Source: Kofleriaceae bacterium
GTDB lineage: Bacteria; Myxococcota_A; Polyangia; Haliangiales; Haliangiaceae
Assembly: GCA_024762925.1 (NCBI GenBank)
Contig: JANTGM010000008.1
Location: 1 to 64,000, forward strand
Direction of reading: 5' to 3'
DNA: 64,000 nt
Positions within the stretch are counted from its first letter, which is position 1. Every line of letters begins with the position of its first letter. This document shows, in pieces, positions 47,423 through 56,708 of the stretch. The translations under genes were made by a program, and so were the position numbers. Below the pieces are notes generated by a model. It saw only the letters and a list, made by a program, of their open reading frames with translations. It was not told where the DNA came from and made no database searches.

Positions 47423-48388
47423 CTATTTGCCAAAGAGCTTGGACATGAGACTGCCCTTCTTCTTGCCCTCTTTTGGGAGACTCGCCATAGATTCATGGGC
47501 CAGCACGAAGCTCGCATCGAGCCCGAGGCATCGCTTGTACTCAGCACGGGCTTCATCAAGCTTGCCACTGCTTTGCAGTAGCCGCCCCTGGGCGTAGTGC
47601 ATATGAAGTCGATATCGCTTTTCGCTTGGTCGCGAGACGGCAACTGCCTTGAATGCCGACGCCGCGGCCGCGAAGTTTCCGGATTGCATGATCTTCATCG
47701 CCTTCTCAAATTCGGCTTCCTGGAGATCCGCCGACCCAGAATCCGAAATCTTCCGATCCGTCGCTGCCCTCACCTGTGCAATGCGCTGAGTACCGCTGGC
47801 AGTTCCAAGGCGATCTCGCAACTGGCTTCTACGCCGATCCTTCTGCTGCTGCCGATCTGCGGGGTTTACGGGCGGTCGACTGCTTGCGTTGCGCCGGCGC
47901 TCGAGGCGCTCTTGCTTCTCATTGGCAATCTTTGTGCGTGTTTCCTCAAGAGCCAGAGCTGCAGCTTCACCCTTGGCGCGGTCGTAGGACTTCTTGAGAG
48001 CAAGAAACACTTCGTTGGCAAGGAGACGAATTGCCTCTGGTCGTCGTGCGAATCGATTTGGATGAAAGACCTTGGTCGCTTCGAGGAACGAGGTGCGCAC
48101 CTCGCTCGTGTGACTGCACCCAAGGGCCTCCATAGAGGTAGCGGCGGCCCGCAAGCGGAGCAGTTCCGCTTGCAAGCGCTCATGCACAACCTCATCGGTT
48201 GCCTGTATCCACTGATGATCTCTCACTTCCAAGGGTGCTGGCAACGATACCAACCAAAAGCGTCGTCTCACAATCCCCGAACACAAAGGGATTTGTGGCA
48301 ACGATCCAACACGGATGCCGATCTCGCAACGCTGGTAGTACCTTGGCGCACTTGCATCTAAGCCTTTGAATTGCAAAGGTCCCGCCAT
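47423..48388 (-). CDS. J-like/TPR partner protein of the lidless Hsp70
   Basis: Up to 321 residues; the true start may be internal because the first 45 residues look atypical. Residues about 86-140 resemble a J domain (MEALGCSHTSEVRTSFLEAT, ANEVFLALKKSYDRAK), but the invariant HPD is HPN (109-111 in KVFHPNRF). A charged linker follows, and residues 225-300 form TPR-like helices (QSGNFAAAASAFKAVA, SGKLDEARAEYKRCL). HPD is needed to stimulate Hsp70 ATPase, so this may be a binding-only partner. It precedes the Hsp70 gene by 10 bases. Confidence 0.82.
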   Translation of the reverse strand: MAGPLQFKGLDASAPRYYQRCEIGIRVGSLPQIPLCSGIVRRRFWLVSLPAPLEVRDHQWIQATDEVVHERLQAELLRLRAAATSMEALGCSHTSEVRTSFLEATKVFHPNRFARRPEAIRLLANEVFLALKKSYDRAKGEAAALALEETRTKIANEKQERLERRRNASSRPPVNPADRQQQKDRRRSQLRDRLGTASGTQRIAQVRAATDRKISDSGSADLQEAEFEKAMKIMQSGNFAAAASAFKAVAVSRPSEKRYRLHMHYAQGRLLQSSGKLDEARAEYKRCLGLDASFVLAHESMASLPKEGKKKGSLMSKLFGK

Positions 48389-48430
48389 CCGGCGCAGCCA
48401 TGCGCCAAAATGACGTCTCTGGAGGTTTCA

Positions 48431-48679
48431 ATGGCAAAATCCCGACCAACAATTATGAAGCGACAGCGCGAGCTCGCTCGTGCCGAAAAGCGCCGCGACA
48501 AAGCAGCACGTCGCGCAGTCAACACTCGTTCCGAAGGGCCGAGAGAGCGCCCGGAAGGCGAAGGCGATGACTACGATCCAGACATCGCTCACATTGTCGC
48601 AGGACCACAACCAATTCCTTGGGCTGACGAGTTCCCCGACGACGAAGAAGAAGACGACAGCGACGAAAACAACGACTAG
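48431..48679 (+). CDS. Small charged conserved protein
   Basis: An 82-residue protein that starts MAKSRPTIMKRQRELARAEK and ends in an acidic tail (PDDEEEDDSDENND). GGAGG lies 6 bases before the ATG at 48431, which decides this start over one at 48371. I recognise the basic N-terminus (PTIMKRQREL) as a short hypothetical protein common in myxobacteria-like genomes, with no known function. It is divergent from the J-like gene. Confidence 0.78.
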   Translation: MAKSRPTIMKRQRELARAEKRRDKAARRAVNTRSEGPRERPEGEGDDYDPDIAHIVAGPQPIPWADEFPDDEEEDDSDENND

Positions 48680-48728
48680 GGAGAACCCCCACGCTTGACT
48701 GGCGCGTGTTGCGTGCCAGACTCGCGCG

Positions 48729-50297
48729 GTGCCCCCATCTCTCGAACGACTCGGCCTCTCAACAGTTCTCGCCCTCGCGGTTTTCGCGGTGGGTTGTGGT
48801 GGGCCTAGTCGACACGAGACGCTCGTCAAGCACGCACGTGAGGCGGAGAAGCGAAGAGCTTGGCTGGAAGCTGCTGAGATGTACGAAGCTGCCTGTGCAC
48901 TGAAGCCAGGCGATCAGGTAACCTGCCAGCGAGCACAGGCGATGCGCGACTACAGCATCGAGATTCGCACCTACCGCGCCCGCCAGCTTTGTGCCTCTGG
49001 GCAACTGGGGCCCTGCATTCAGGAATTCCACCCGCTGCTCTCCATACCGAGTGACAAGCAACACCTTGTGCAGGGCATTGTCCAAGAAGCGGGCGCTCTT
49101 GCCATGCGCCAGTGCAAAGCCCGCGATGCCGCGCTGACAAGCACGCTAGCCGAACTTAGCTGTCTTCAGCATTGGCAGGCTCCGTTGTGGCGAGGGGAAA
49201 ACTTTCGTCGTCACTTCGCGGACCGCTCAAGAGGGGTTGCTGGGCAACTCGCGCTCATGGCCGACTCTCAGAGCGCTGACAACGTTGGAGCGCGCATGAG
49301 CTTGCTTGAGGCTGCTCACTGCGTCGCTCCTCTCTCCGCCGAACAAAACCGTACCTGGACTGCTGCAGCCGCACAGTTTCGCTCGAAACTCACCACGCCA
49401 CTGGTTCTCAACTACACCGCGAACGGGGTAACGCGCCCAGCACCAGGAACCTGCGCCACGATCGTAAAAGCCTTGGGACGGGGCCTCACCTGCGACGCCT
49501 CTGCTATCGGAAGCGCCAGCCGGAATATTGATACTCATGTGGAAGTATTTGGCGTTCGTCCTCATTGGAAGCACTCTCACCGAGAGACTCAGCATGTCGC
49601 ACAGTACAAAGCTGGAACGGAGCAGGTCGTGAATCCAGACTACGACAAGGTGCGTCTAGAGTACGAGCTGGCGGAGACCCGACATGGCGACGCCGAGCGC
49701 GACATGCGCGAACAGGAGCGGCGCTGCAACGAAACCGAATCCACGTCCGATTGTGACTCGTTTGACAGGCTCCGACGAGAGTTCGATTCCCGGAAACGCG
49801 AACGAGACCAGGCTCGCAGGCGTTTTACCAATGAGCCATCCACGATCACCCGTGACGTCTACAAGGACCATCCCTACATCACTCGGCACCATGAGTGGAC
49901 GTCCCCATTTCGTGCAAGCGTGAAACTTGGTGACAACGAATGGTCACCGGAAGTCACAAACATCGTCTATCTAGACACCGAGCAGACGGGATTCTCCCCT
50001 GCTGGGATTCAATCCGATCCGTTTGAGCCACCTGCACAGACGTATTTCCGCGACCAGAGCAGTCGCTGGCTCACGTCTCGCTTGCAGGCTCATGTGGGGG
50101 GGGAGATGCGCAGGCGAGCTCAGTCGCTCATAGAGCAGTGCGATGGCGAGCGTATGGAATGCTGGGCCCGTGCACGCTATTGGAACGGAGACGAGGGCTT
50201 TGGGCTGCCACTACTGCGCGCACTTGCCAACCAGGGTGCAGACGCACAGAAGGCCGTGAAGCGCGAGTTACGCTGCACGGCCAGTCTGCTCCAGTGA
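48729..50297 (+). CDS. Large hypothetical lipoprotein
   Basis: A 522-residue predicted lipoprotein starting with GTG; signal LSTVLALAVFAVGC with an AVGC lipobox (Cys23). The mature part begins with a TPR-like helix pair (AWLEAAEMYEAACALKPGD) and later has a charged region (ETRHGDAERDMREQERRC) predicted as coiled coil. Cysteines occur in loosely spaced pairs. The C-terminal part carries SSRWLTSRLQAHVGGEMRRR. No family is recognised. It lies 49 bp after the small charged protein and may be co-transcribed. Confidence 0.78.
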   Translation: MPPSLERLGLSTVLALAVFAVGCGGPSRHETLVKHAREAEKRRAWLEAAEMYEAACALKPGDQVTCQRAQAMRDYSIEIRTYRARQLCASGQLGPCIQEFHPLLSIPSDKQHLVQGIVQEAGALAMRQCKARDAALTSTLAELSCLQHWQAPLWRGENFRRHFADRSRGVAGQLALMADSQSADNVGARMSLLEAAHCVAPLSAEQNRTWTAAAAQFRSKLTTPLVLNYTANGVTRPAPGTCATIVKALGRGLTCDASAIGSASRNIDTHVEVFGVRPHWKHSHRETQHVAQYKAGTEQVVNPDYDKVRLEYELAETRHGDAERDMREQERRCNETESTSDCDSFDRLRREFDSRKRERDQARRRFTNEPSTITRDVYKDHPYITRHHEWTSPFRASVKLGDNEWSPEVTNIVYLDTEQTGFSPAGIQSDPFEPPAQTYFRDQSSRWLTSRLQAHVGGEMRRRAQSLIEQCDGERMECWARARYWNGDEGFGLPLLRALANQGADAQKAVKRELRCTASLLQ

Positions 50298-50346
50298 CCG
50301 GGCCTTCGCGAGAAACGAGGCGCCGACACCGATCTAGAGGGTTGCG

Positions 50347-50598
50347 TTACTTGGTCGGGATGCGGATGAGCTTGTGGCGAACTCCGAAGTGCACAAGCTG
50401 CACTGCATTGCTGAGCCCAAGCCCAGCAAGAAGAGTTAGACGATGGCTATCAACCGTCTTGAGGCCAACGCCGAGAGCGTTTGCCATCTCCTCGCGGGAC
50501 ATGTCGCCGCCCATCATCATAAGACCGATTTGCCGCTGGCGATCAGTGAGTGACCACCAACGATCAAGAGAATCATTTCCACGTGCTTTGAAGCCCAT
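50347..50598 (-). CDS. Stand-alone LuxR/GerE-type HTH protein
   Basis: An 83-residue protein that is little more than one LuxR-type HTH: LTDRQRQIGLMMMGGDMSRE (helix 1-2) and MANALGVGLKTVDSHRLTLL (recognition helix). There is no REC or autoinducer domain. Such small proteins act as DNA-binding regulators on their own or with a partner. A perfect inverted repeat TCCCCAT/ATGGGGA lies 24-47 bp upstream of its ATG and may be its own operator. Confidence 0.82.
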   Translation of the reverse strand: MGFKARGNDSLDRWWSLTDRQRQIGLMMMGGDMSREEMANALGVGLKTVDSHRLTLLAGLGLSNAVQLVHFGVRHKLIRIPTK

Positions 50599-50621
50599 GA
50601 CTGAGGTCTACCACATAAGAA

Positions 50622-50645
50622 TCCCCATGTATCACCCTATGGGGA
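50622..50645. promoter_or_regulatory. Inverted repeat upstream of luxR-type gene (candidate operator)
   Basis: TCCCCAT-N10-ATGGGGA is a perfect 7-bp inverted repeat at 50622-50628 and 50639-50645. It lies just upstream of the stand-alone LuxR-type regulator. The half-site spacing of about one helical turn fits a dimeric regulator. The rest of the 283-bp gap to the next gene shows no coding signal. Confidence 0.45.
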
Positions 50646-50881
50646 GGATATTTTCTGTGTCAGATCACCTAGAGGCCGACTGCGGCACGTATGCGGGTAC
50701 GTTTTCATCGTTTCACCGAGAAGATGCGATGTTGGCGTACCTCGGAATTACCTCGTGAATAGCTGGGTCTCGAGCGTAAGTGTTCTTCTGCCCTGCCCCC
50801 GAATTCTTCCATCCCGGTCGGACCGAACCTGAAGCAAGTTCGCTTGGCAAAACCCCTGCGAGAAGTTCCTACGAAGAGTCT

Positions 50882-51868
50882 CTACCAACGGATTCGCAGT
50901 TCATCGAGTCGAACGGTCTCGCCAAGTGGCCAAGAACCGCCCACAGTGAACTCGTACACGGCGAGCTTAGCGCTCTCGTACGTAAGTGGAACACTCAAGC
51001 CCTCTTGCCCAAAGGCCTGCAGCGGAATTTGATATAGGTGATAGTTATCTCCTGCTTTGAGGACAAAGGGCGCGTAGACGAAGAGTTCTCTGCTGCCATC
51101 GGCTTGTTGGAACATAAGGCGCGCCTGGCTCCAATAGGAGTGTTCCGCCCCGGACGACGCTAGGGCAAATTCGTAGTATGCCCGTCCAAAGTCTTCTTCG
51201 GTCATGCTTGCAAGAGAGACATCAATGGCCTGCCTGCGTAGGTTCTCAAAGCATGCGTTGCCCTCGCACGGGGAGAGAAATTCGTAGTATTGCGATCCCG
51301 CGTAGGCGGGTCCCGAGGCATAGGTCAAGTCGCTGGGGATGGAGTACCCTGCGGTGTCGTCCTCGGAGAACAGCACCACTTGCCCCGAGGGTGGAGGTGC
51401 GGTTTGGGCGCTCACGAGCGCGCTGGAAAGCTCGCCACCGTTTCTGTCGCGCACGATGAGTTGCACGACATAGGTCGTTTGGGGAGCCAGCTGACCAATG
51501 CTGGTGGAAGTGATCTGGTGGCCCACCGTGGGACTCCGAAAGTACCCGAGACCAGGGTTGCTGCTGGAGTCGAAGCGCTGGACCTGGCATTCCGCCTGCT
51601 CCGAATCCATGAGGTGGACCTCATACTGAGAGAACTCGTCCATGGGGTCGGTGGACTCCCAGCGAAGTCGCAAGGTGTTTGGCGTTGCATACTCGACTTC
51701 GAAGACATCTAGGCTGAGCGTTGAGGTGCTTCCGGGATCAGCAAAACACCGAGCGATACCTGTGTTCCCATCGACTATGCCGGCATCGTGCGACTCAAAA
51801 GAGATTCTCCCGCAAGATGCCAACACCAGCGTTATGCTGAGAATTGGCACAGGGATTCGCGACTCCAT
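50882..51868 (-). CDS. Exported FN3-like lipoprotein
   Basis: About 328 residues from the ATG at 51868; the longer frame to 51988 overlaps the glycosyltransferase start and adds no signal. Signal SRIPVPILSITLVLASC ends in an LASC lipobox. Residues about 45-155 resemble a fibronectin type III domain (LRLRWESTDPMDEFSQYEVH, LAPQTTYVVQLIVRDRNG). The C-terminal half is beta-rich with aromatic residues (YYEFALASSGAEHSYWSQAR) and may be a carbohydrate-binding-type sandwich. It is probably a surface protein of unknown function. Confidence 0.78.
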   Translation of the reverse strand: MESRIPVPILSITLVLASCGRISFESHDAGIVDGNTGIARCFADPGSTSTLSLDVFEVEYATPNTLRLRWESTDPMDEFSQYEVHLMDSEQAECQVQRFDSSSNPGLGYFRSPTVGHQITSTSIGQLAPQTTYVVQLIVRDRNGGELSSALVSAQTAPPPSGQVVLFSEDDTAGYSIPSDLTYASGPAYAGSQYYEFLSPCEGNACFENLRRQAIDVSLASMTEEDFGRAYYEFALASSGAEHSYWSQARLMFQQADGSRELFVYAPFVLKAGDNYHLYQIPLQAFGQEGLSVPLTYESAKLAVYEFTVGGSWPLGETVRLDELRIRW

Positions 51869-51981
51869 CACCCGACTATACGGCGAAACCAGGGTTCTGC
51901 AGCGCTTTTCTGCAGTGCGCATACACCCACCGCGCCAACAGCTCCAGATGCGTCCCGCTAGGTGTGCGAGACTGGGACCGC

Positions 51982-52998
51982 ATGACAAGCAAACCTCGAA
52001 TCAGTGTTGTGATGACTGCCTACAACCACAGCCAGTACATCCCAGCTGCCATCGAGAGCATTCTTGATCAAGATGTGGGTGCTGTTGAGCTCATTGTTGT
52101 CGATGATGGCTCAAAGGAAGATATTGCCTCGGTGGTGAGGCCCTATGGCGACAAGGTCCTGTTCATAGCGCAGGAAAACGCTGGCCTCGGATCCGCCCGC
52201 AACACAGGGCTTTGGGCGAGCAAGGGCGAGTATGTCGCCTTCTGTGACTCCGATGACATCCACCTTCCCTTTCGACTCTCTGCTCATTCTCGATTGCTCG
52301 ATTTGCATCCAGGTGCCGCTCAGGTGTTTTCCGATCTGGCCATGTTCAGCGACGGAGAAGTAACGTCGCAGACGACACTTCGGGGCCGCTTTGACTACGA
52401 TTTTGATGCGGAGATCGAAAGCGCATTTCCGAAGCCAAAGGCAGCGCGTGACTATGGCATCGCTTTGCCGGAGCCCTATGCGGATGCAAGAGTGTTTCAC
52501 GGTCGCATCACGGATCTCATCGCGGCCTATCACGTCGCCTGGGGTGGAGCTTCGCTCTATCGACGAGCCGCCCTAATTTCGGTTGGAGGGCATGACGAGA
52601 CACTGCGCCGCTGGGCGGATTGGGGGCTTGCCTCACGGCTCTCTAAGAACTTTGAGATGATCTATTTGGATGCACCGGTCCTTTGGTATCGGCAACACGG
52701 CGGACAGCTCACCAAGCAGCCCGCGATTGGCGCGGCCTGCTATCGGGATATCGTCTACCGCGAGTGGAAGAGCGACCCCATCTTTGCAGCTCGGCGCCCC
52801 GACCTACTTGCGAAGATGGTTGCACGCGCCTCGATTCGCCACGCGCACTACCTCATGGAAGCGTCGCACTATCGAGAAGCACGGAAGCACTTGTACGACT
52901 ACATCCGCCTGCGTCCCACTGACCGCCATGGCTACACAGCGACACTGCGCAGTTTGGTTATGGAGAAGGTCTTGGGGCGGGATGTACCGGGAGCGTAG
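51982..52998 (+). CDS. Family 2 glycosyltransferase
   Basis: About 338 residues from the ATG at 51982. GT2 GT-A fold: SVVMTAYNHSQYIPAAIESI, VELIVVDDGSKEDIA, SARNTGLWASKGEYVAFCDS with the metal-binding DSDD, and a catalytic-region Asp in RRWADWGL. It probably adds a sugar to a surface polysaccharide or protein. There is no membrane segment. It converges on the asparagine-synthetase-type gene with a 41-bp overlap. Confidence 0.92.
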   Translation: MTSKPRISVVMTAYNHSQYIPAAIESILDQDVGAVELIVVDDGSKEDIASVVRPYGDKVLFIAQENAGLGSARNTGLWASKGEYVAFCDSDDIHLPFRLSAHSRLLDLHPGAAQVFSDLAMFSDGEVTSQTTLRGRFDYDFDAEIESAFPKPKAARDYGIALPEPYADARVFHGRITDLIAAYHVAWGGASLYRRAALISVGGHDETLRRWADWGLASRLSKNFEMIYLDAPVLWYRQHGGQLTKQPAIGAACYRDIVYREWKSDPIFAARRPDLLAKMVARASIRHAHYLMEASHYREARKHLYDYIRLRPTDRHGYTATLRSLVMEKVLGRDVPGA

Positions 52999-54931
52999 GC
53001 ACTGCTCGGCGAACGCCTTCGGGGGCTTTCCACGGTGAGTCGATCCGCTCAATGTAGCGCTGAAACCACCCTTCGAACATGAGCGCATTCCAAAGCTGGT
53101 GGCCGTGTTTGGCTAGTCCGCGTTGCGATTCGTACCACATTCGCTTGACTCCAAACCTTGAGAGCAAGCCGCTATGGCCGCCTGACCTCGCTAGGATCAA
53201 TGACTCAAAGCGGGTCGCAAGTGGGCCCTGCAGCCAATCTCGTAGTGGTATTGCGAAGCCCTGCTTGTCCCGTTCGAAAAACTCTGAGTCCACCCACGGG
53301 TTGACGGCTGCCTTAAGTGCGATCTTAGAACGTCCGGCCTGCATCTTCTGCTCAAGCGGCATTCGGGTGGCGAGCTCGATAATCCGGTGATCGAGGAGCG
53401 GACACCGAACTTCCAGAGAGTGCGCCATCGACGCTCGATCAACTTTCACGAGTATGTCGTCACACAGGTAGGACTTGAGATCGCAGTACTGCATCCGTGA
53501 GACAAGACAATCGGTGCCTGACCGGGCGTAGAGGTCTCGAACGGATGTGAATGGATCGTAGTCGTCCAAGCTGGCGAGAAAGTCCCGAGAGAGCAGCTCG
53601 CGAAATCGGTAGGGCTGCGGCAACAGCTGATTGTAGGCGTTTCGATCTCTGTCTTCCTTCGATGCAAAGAGTGCAGCCTGATTGAGATCGAGTGCCTTGC
53701 GGTTGTACCGACTGAGGTTTAGGAGATGCTGAAGCGGCGCACTGCTTACCTGGCGAAGCAATCGTGGGATGCGGTCTCGTATATTGTTTGTCCACTGCGC
53801 TTGCTCGTAGTGATCGTACCCAGCAAAGGACTCATCGCCGCCATCGCCCGAGAGCGCAACGGTGACACGTTTGCGGGTCTCTTCGCACAAGTAGTACGTG
53901 GGAGCCGCGGATGAGTCGCCAAAGGGCTCATCGTAGAAGTAGCCCAGTTGTTGCACGACGTCGCTGGCACTGGTCGAGAGCACTTGCTCGTGGTGTTCCG
54001 TAGCAAACCTGTCGGCAATCTCTCGGGCAAACTGCCGCTCGTCAAATGCCGACTCATCAAAGCCCACCGATTGCGTTACAACCCTCGATGTACCGAAACT
54101 TGCCATTGCAGCAACGACAGCAGAGCTATCGAGCCCACCCGAGAGAAACGCTCCCAGTGGCACGTCGGAACGCATTCGCAAGCGCACCGAGTCTTCGAGC
54201 AGCGCATGCAGCGCTGCGGCGTTGTCCTCAAGGGTGGCGGTCTTGTCGACATGGGCGAAGCTTGGGTCCCAGTAGGAGTCGATCTCTGGCGCCAAGCTCT
54301 TGCAGTGCGCTCGATGCCCTGCGGGTAACTTGAAGATTCGCTTGAAGATGGTCTTTGGCGCAGGAACGTATGCCAGCGCAAAGAAATCAGCGACCGCAGT
54401 GGGCTCGATTTCGCGAGGAATCATTGGATCGGCGAGCAAGGCCTTGAGTTCAGAGCCAAAGACGATGCGCTCTTTGTCAACGTAGTAGAACAGAGGCTTT
54501 TGGCCGAGACGGTCGCGGCCTAAGAAAAGTTCGTGAGTCTCACGATCGTAGATCGCAAAGGCGAACATTCCATTGAAGTGATCGACGCAAGCGCTGCCCC
54601 AATGGGCAAAGGATGCCAGCAGCACTTCGGTGTCCGATTGACTTCGAAACTGGTAGCCAACACCTTGAAGGCGCTCTCGCAGTTCGCGGTAGTTGTAGAT
54701 TTCACCGTTGTAGGCGACCACGTACCGCCCGCTCACGTCGAACATAGGCTGAGCACCACCGCCAATGTCGATGATCGAAAGCCGCCGGTGGCCCAGGCCA
54801 ATCCCCGGCCCTGTCCACACTCCTCCGCCGTCAGGGCCTCGATGTACCAGCGTGTCACACTGCTGCGTCAAAAGCCCTTCGTCGACGGGCCTAGAGCGAT
54901 CGAATTGATACACGCCGACGAAGCCACACAT
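52958..54931 (-). CDS. asnB: Glutamine-hydrolysing asparagine synthetase-type amidotransferase
   Basis: A 657-residue class II amidotransferase. The N-terminal nucleophile is Cys2 (MCGFVGV), with RGPDGGG, NGEIYNY and SDTEVLL in the glutaminase domain. The synthetase domain shows SGGLDSSAVVA (PP-loop), SGDGGDESFAGYDHY and LVKVDRASMAHSLEVRCPLL. This branch is common in exopolysaccharide or exosortase clusters, where it may amidate a sugar acid, so free asparagine synthesis is not certain. It starts 2 bases after a small membrane protein gene and converges on the glycosyltransferase. Confidence 0.92.
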   Translation of the reverse strand: MCGFVGVYQFDRSRPVDEGLLTQQCDTLVHRGPDGGGVWTGPGIGLGHRRLSIIDIGGGAQPMFDVSGRYVVAYNGEIYNYRELRERLQGVGYQFRSQSDTEVLLASFAHWGSACVDHFNGMFAFAIYDRETHELFLGRDRLGQKPLFYYVDKERIVFGSELKALLADPMIPREIEPTAVADFFALAYVPAPKTIFKRIFKLPAGHRAHCKSLAPEIDSYWDPSFAHVDKTATLEDNAAALHALLEDSVRLRMRSDVPLGAFLSGGLDSSAVVAAMASFGTSRVVTQSVGFDESAFDERQFAREIADRFATEHHEQVLSTSASDVVQQLGYFYDEPFGDSSAAPTYYLCEETRKRVTVALSGDGGDESFAGYDHYEQAQWTNNIRDRIPRLLRQVSSAPLQHLLNLSRYNRKALDLNQAALFASKEDRDRNAYNQLLPQPYRFRELLSRDFLASLDDYDPFTSVRDLYARSGTDCLVSRMQYCDLKSYLCDDILVKVDRASMAHSLEVRCPLLDHRIIELATRMPLEQKMQAGRSKIALKAAVNPWVDSEFFERDKQGFAIPLRDWLQGPLATRFESLILARSGGHSGLLSRFGVKRMWYESQRGLAKHGHQLWNALMFEGWFQRYIERIDSPWKAPEGVRRAVPTLPVHPAPRPSP

Positions 54932-54933
54932 GC

Positions 54934-55281
54934 CTACTTACCCGTCTCGGTGGGCGGTGTCTTTGGTTCCACAACTGTTGCTGGCAGTCCACCTTTGACG
55001 TTTGCGTTGCGTTGCTCGCTACTCTTATTCCCCATGCACGAAGAGATGAAGTTGATCTGATAACCAAAGCCCATGGCGATGCAATACGCACCAAGCGCCA
55101 AGTAGGCAACGCCGTAGATCGCGTGGCTCCGTTTTGAGCGGGCGTAGTAGCCGCCCTTGCGAAAGTTTGGACGATCGTCGTCACCAGGTTCGTCTTTGCG
55201 GGTCGCAATGCGAATCCGCAGAATGCCAAAGGCGATGACCCAGAAGGCAACGGCAAACGGTATCCAGCGCGGCAACATCAT
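54934..55281 (-). CDS. Small membrane protein upstream of asnB
   Basis: A 115-residue protein with two hydrophobic segments (IPFAVAFWVIAFGILRI at about 7; AIYGVAYLALGAYCIAMGFG at about 54), a charged loop between them (RKDEPGDDDRPNFRK), and a polar C-terminal tail ending VVEPKTPPTETGK. Two Met codons are available (55281 and 55278). It lies 2 bases before asnB, so the two are translationally linked. No family is recognised. Confidence 0.75.
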   Translation of the reverse strand: MMLPRWIPFAVAFWVIAFGILRIRIATRKDEPGDDDRPNFRKGGYYARSKRSHAIYGVAYLALGAYCIAMGFGYQINFISSCMGNKSSEQRNANVKGGLPATVVEPKTPPTETGK

Positions 55282-55302
55282 GGCGGGGTTCTACCGCGGG
55301 TC

Positions 55303-56688
55303 TCAGAATAAATCGAGGTGAAGCTCTTCGTACTGCTCTTCGCCGCCTGCCACAGCTGCCAGCTGCCGCTCCCTCTCAGTGGCAAGGTCTCCGACAAAGG
55401 CCAGGACATGGGGATGCGTCATGATGGTCTCGCGAAACACATCGCGAGGCAGCTCCAAAAGCAGGCACTTGGTGTCAGCCCTGACGGTTGCAACGGCCTC
55501 CGATTGGGCAAGCAGTGACATCTCCCCAAAGATGTCGCCACTGCCGAGAGTCGCCAGGTCGCGAGTCTCTCCATCGTCTTCAATGCGGTTGACGCTCAAG
55601 CGGCCTGCCAAGACGACGAAGAGCGCTGGCGAGTGTTGGCCCTGCCGCACAAGCGCCGTGCCCTGGGAGACCTCGAGGAAGCCAAAACGGCGGATGAGTT
55701 CCTGGCGCTGCTCTTTGAGAAACGGGGCAAAGAGCGGGCTTGTCCCCATGAGATTGCGAACCAGCCTCTCGCGCAAGAAGCTCAGTAGCACCGTTAGCAC
55801 CGAAGACTCCTCTTGAATCATTTCCATGAGGAGCTGTCTGCGAATGGCCAAGAGCTCACAGTCGACGAGCGCCCGAACTGTGGCACTTCGCGGTTGCTTC
55901 GTGACCAAGCCAAGCTCGCCGAAGAAGTCGCCCTCGCGCAGTTCGCCCAAGATCGTATCGTCGGTGCCATCACCGCTTGTGTCCGCCAAGATGGAGATTC
56001 GCCCCTCGACCACGACGTATAGGGTGGTGCCCTCATCGCCTGCGCGAAAGAGCGTTTCCCCCGCTGAGAGCTCCACAAAATCTACCTCGGATATCAAGTG
56101 ACGCAGACTGGCTGCTGGCAAATGCTCAAACAGCGGAGTCGCCGTGAGTGCTTCACGAGCATCGGCTAGCGACTCCTCGGTGACTTCGACAAGATCGTCT
56201 AAGTCGATCTCAATGGGAATTTCCACGATGCCAGATGGCTCGCCACCTTCGAGTCGCAGTTTTGCACCCGCCGCCGCCTTGTGTAGCGGGAGCGTCTCAA
56301 GCGGAGCATCTTCAACTTCGATGAGTACTTCTGGCGTATCATTGGGCTGTGAAGCGGAGGGCTTCACAAAGATACCCCGTTGCTCGTTGTAGGCAATGAG
56401 TTGCTCCCTCGCCCTCGACGATTCGGGATCCATTCGCAGGATGATCTTGCACACGGCAACGGCTTTGACAACAAAGCCAACGGCAGCATAGCGCTGGCAT
56501 GCGCGCTCAAACGCGCGAACCGCGGCAACATCGTCTTTGAGGTTGCGATGCATCTCGCCTTCCTTACGAGGCCACATGCCATCGCTAGGCTCTAAAAATG
56601 AGAGTTTTTCGTAGATCCGGAGGGCCTTCTCGTACTTGCCTCTTGCTACCGCTGACGCCGCCTTGTCTCGAAGCTTGCCCGCATCCAT
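55303..56688 (-). CDS. TPR and double cyclic-nucleotide-binding-domain protein
   Basis: About 461 residues from the ATG at 56688. The N-terminal 100 residues are TPR-like (KYEKALRIYEKLSFLEPSD, AVRAFERACQRY). A linker is followed by two cNMP-binding beta-barrels: about 190-305 (FVELSAGETLFRAGDEGTTL, LREGDFFGELGLVTKQPRSA) and about 320-435 (GTALVRQGQHSPALFVVLAG, LGSGDIFGEMSLLAQSEAVA). The first keeps GELGLV..PRSAT, the phosphate-binding cassette with Arg; the second has SEAVAT and no Arg, so it may not bind ligand. There is no DNA-binding domain. A cAMP/cGMP-responsive scaffold is likely. Confidence 0.88.
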   Translation of the reverse strand: MDAGKLRDKAASAVARGKYEKALRIYEKLSFLEPSDGMWPRKEGEMHRNLKDDVAAVRAFERACQRYAAVGFVVKAVAVCKIILRMDPESSRAREQLIAYNEQRGIFVKPSASQPNDTPEVLIEVEDAPLETLPLHKAAAGAKLRLEGGEPSGIVEIPIEIDLDDLVEVTEESLADAREALTATPLFEHLPAASLRHLISEVDFVELSAGETLFRAGDEGTTLYVVVEGRISILADTSGDGTDDTILGELREGDFFGELGLVTKQPRSATVRALVDCELLAIRRQLLMEMIQEESSVLTVLLSFLRERLVRNLMGTSPLFAPFLKEQRQELIRRFGFLEVSQGTALVRQGQHSPALFVVLAGRLSVNRIEDDGETRDLATLGSGDIFGEMSLLAQSEAVATVRADTKCLLLELPRDVFRETIMTHPHVLAFVGDLATERERQLAAVAGGEEQYEELHLDLF

Positions 56689-56708
56689 TGGAAGAATTAT
56701 ACCAAGCC

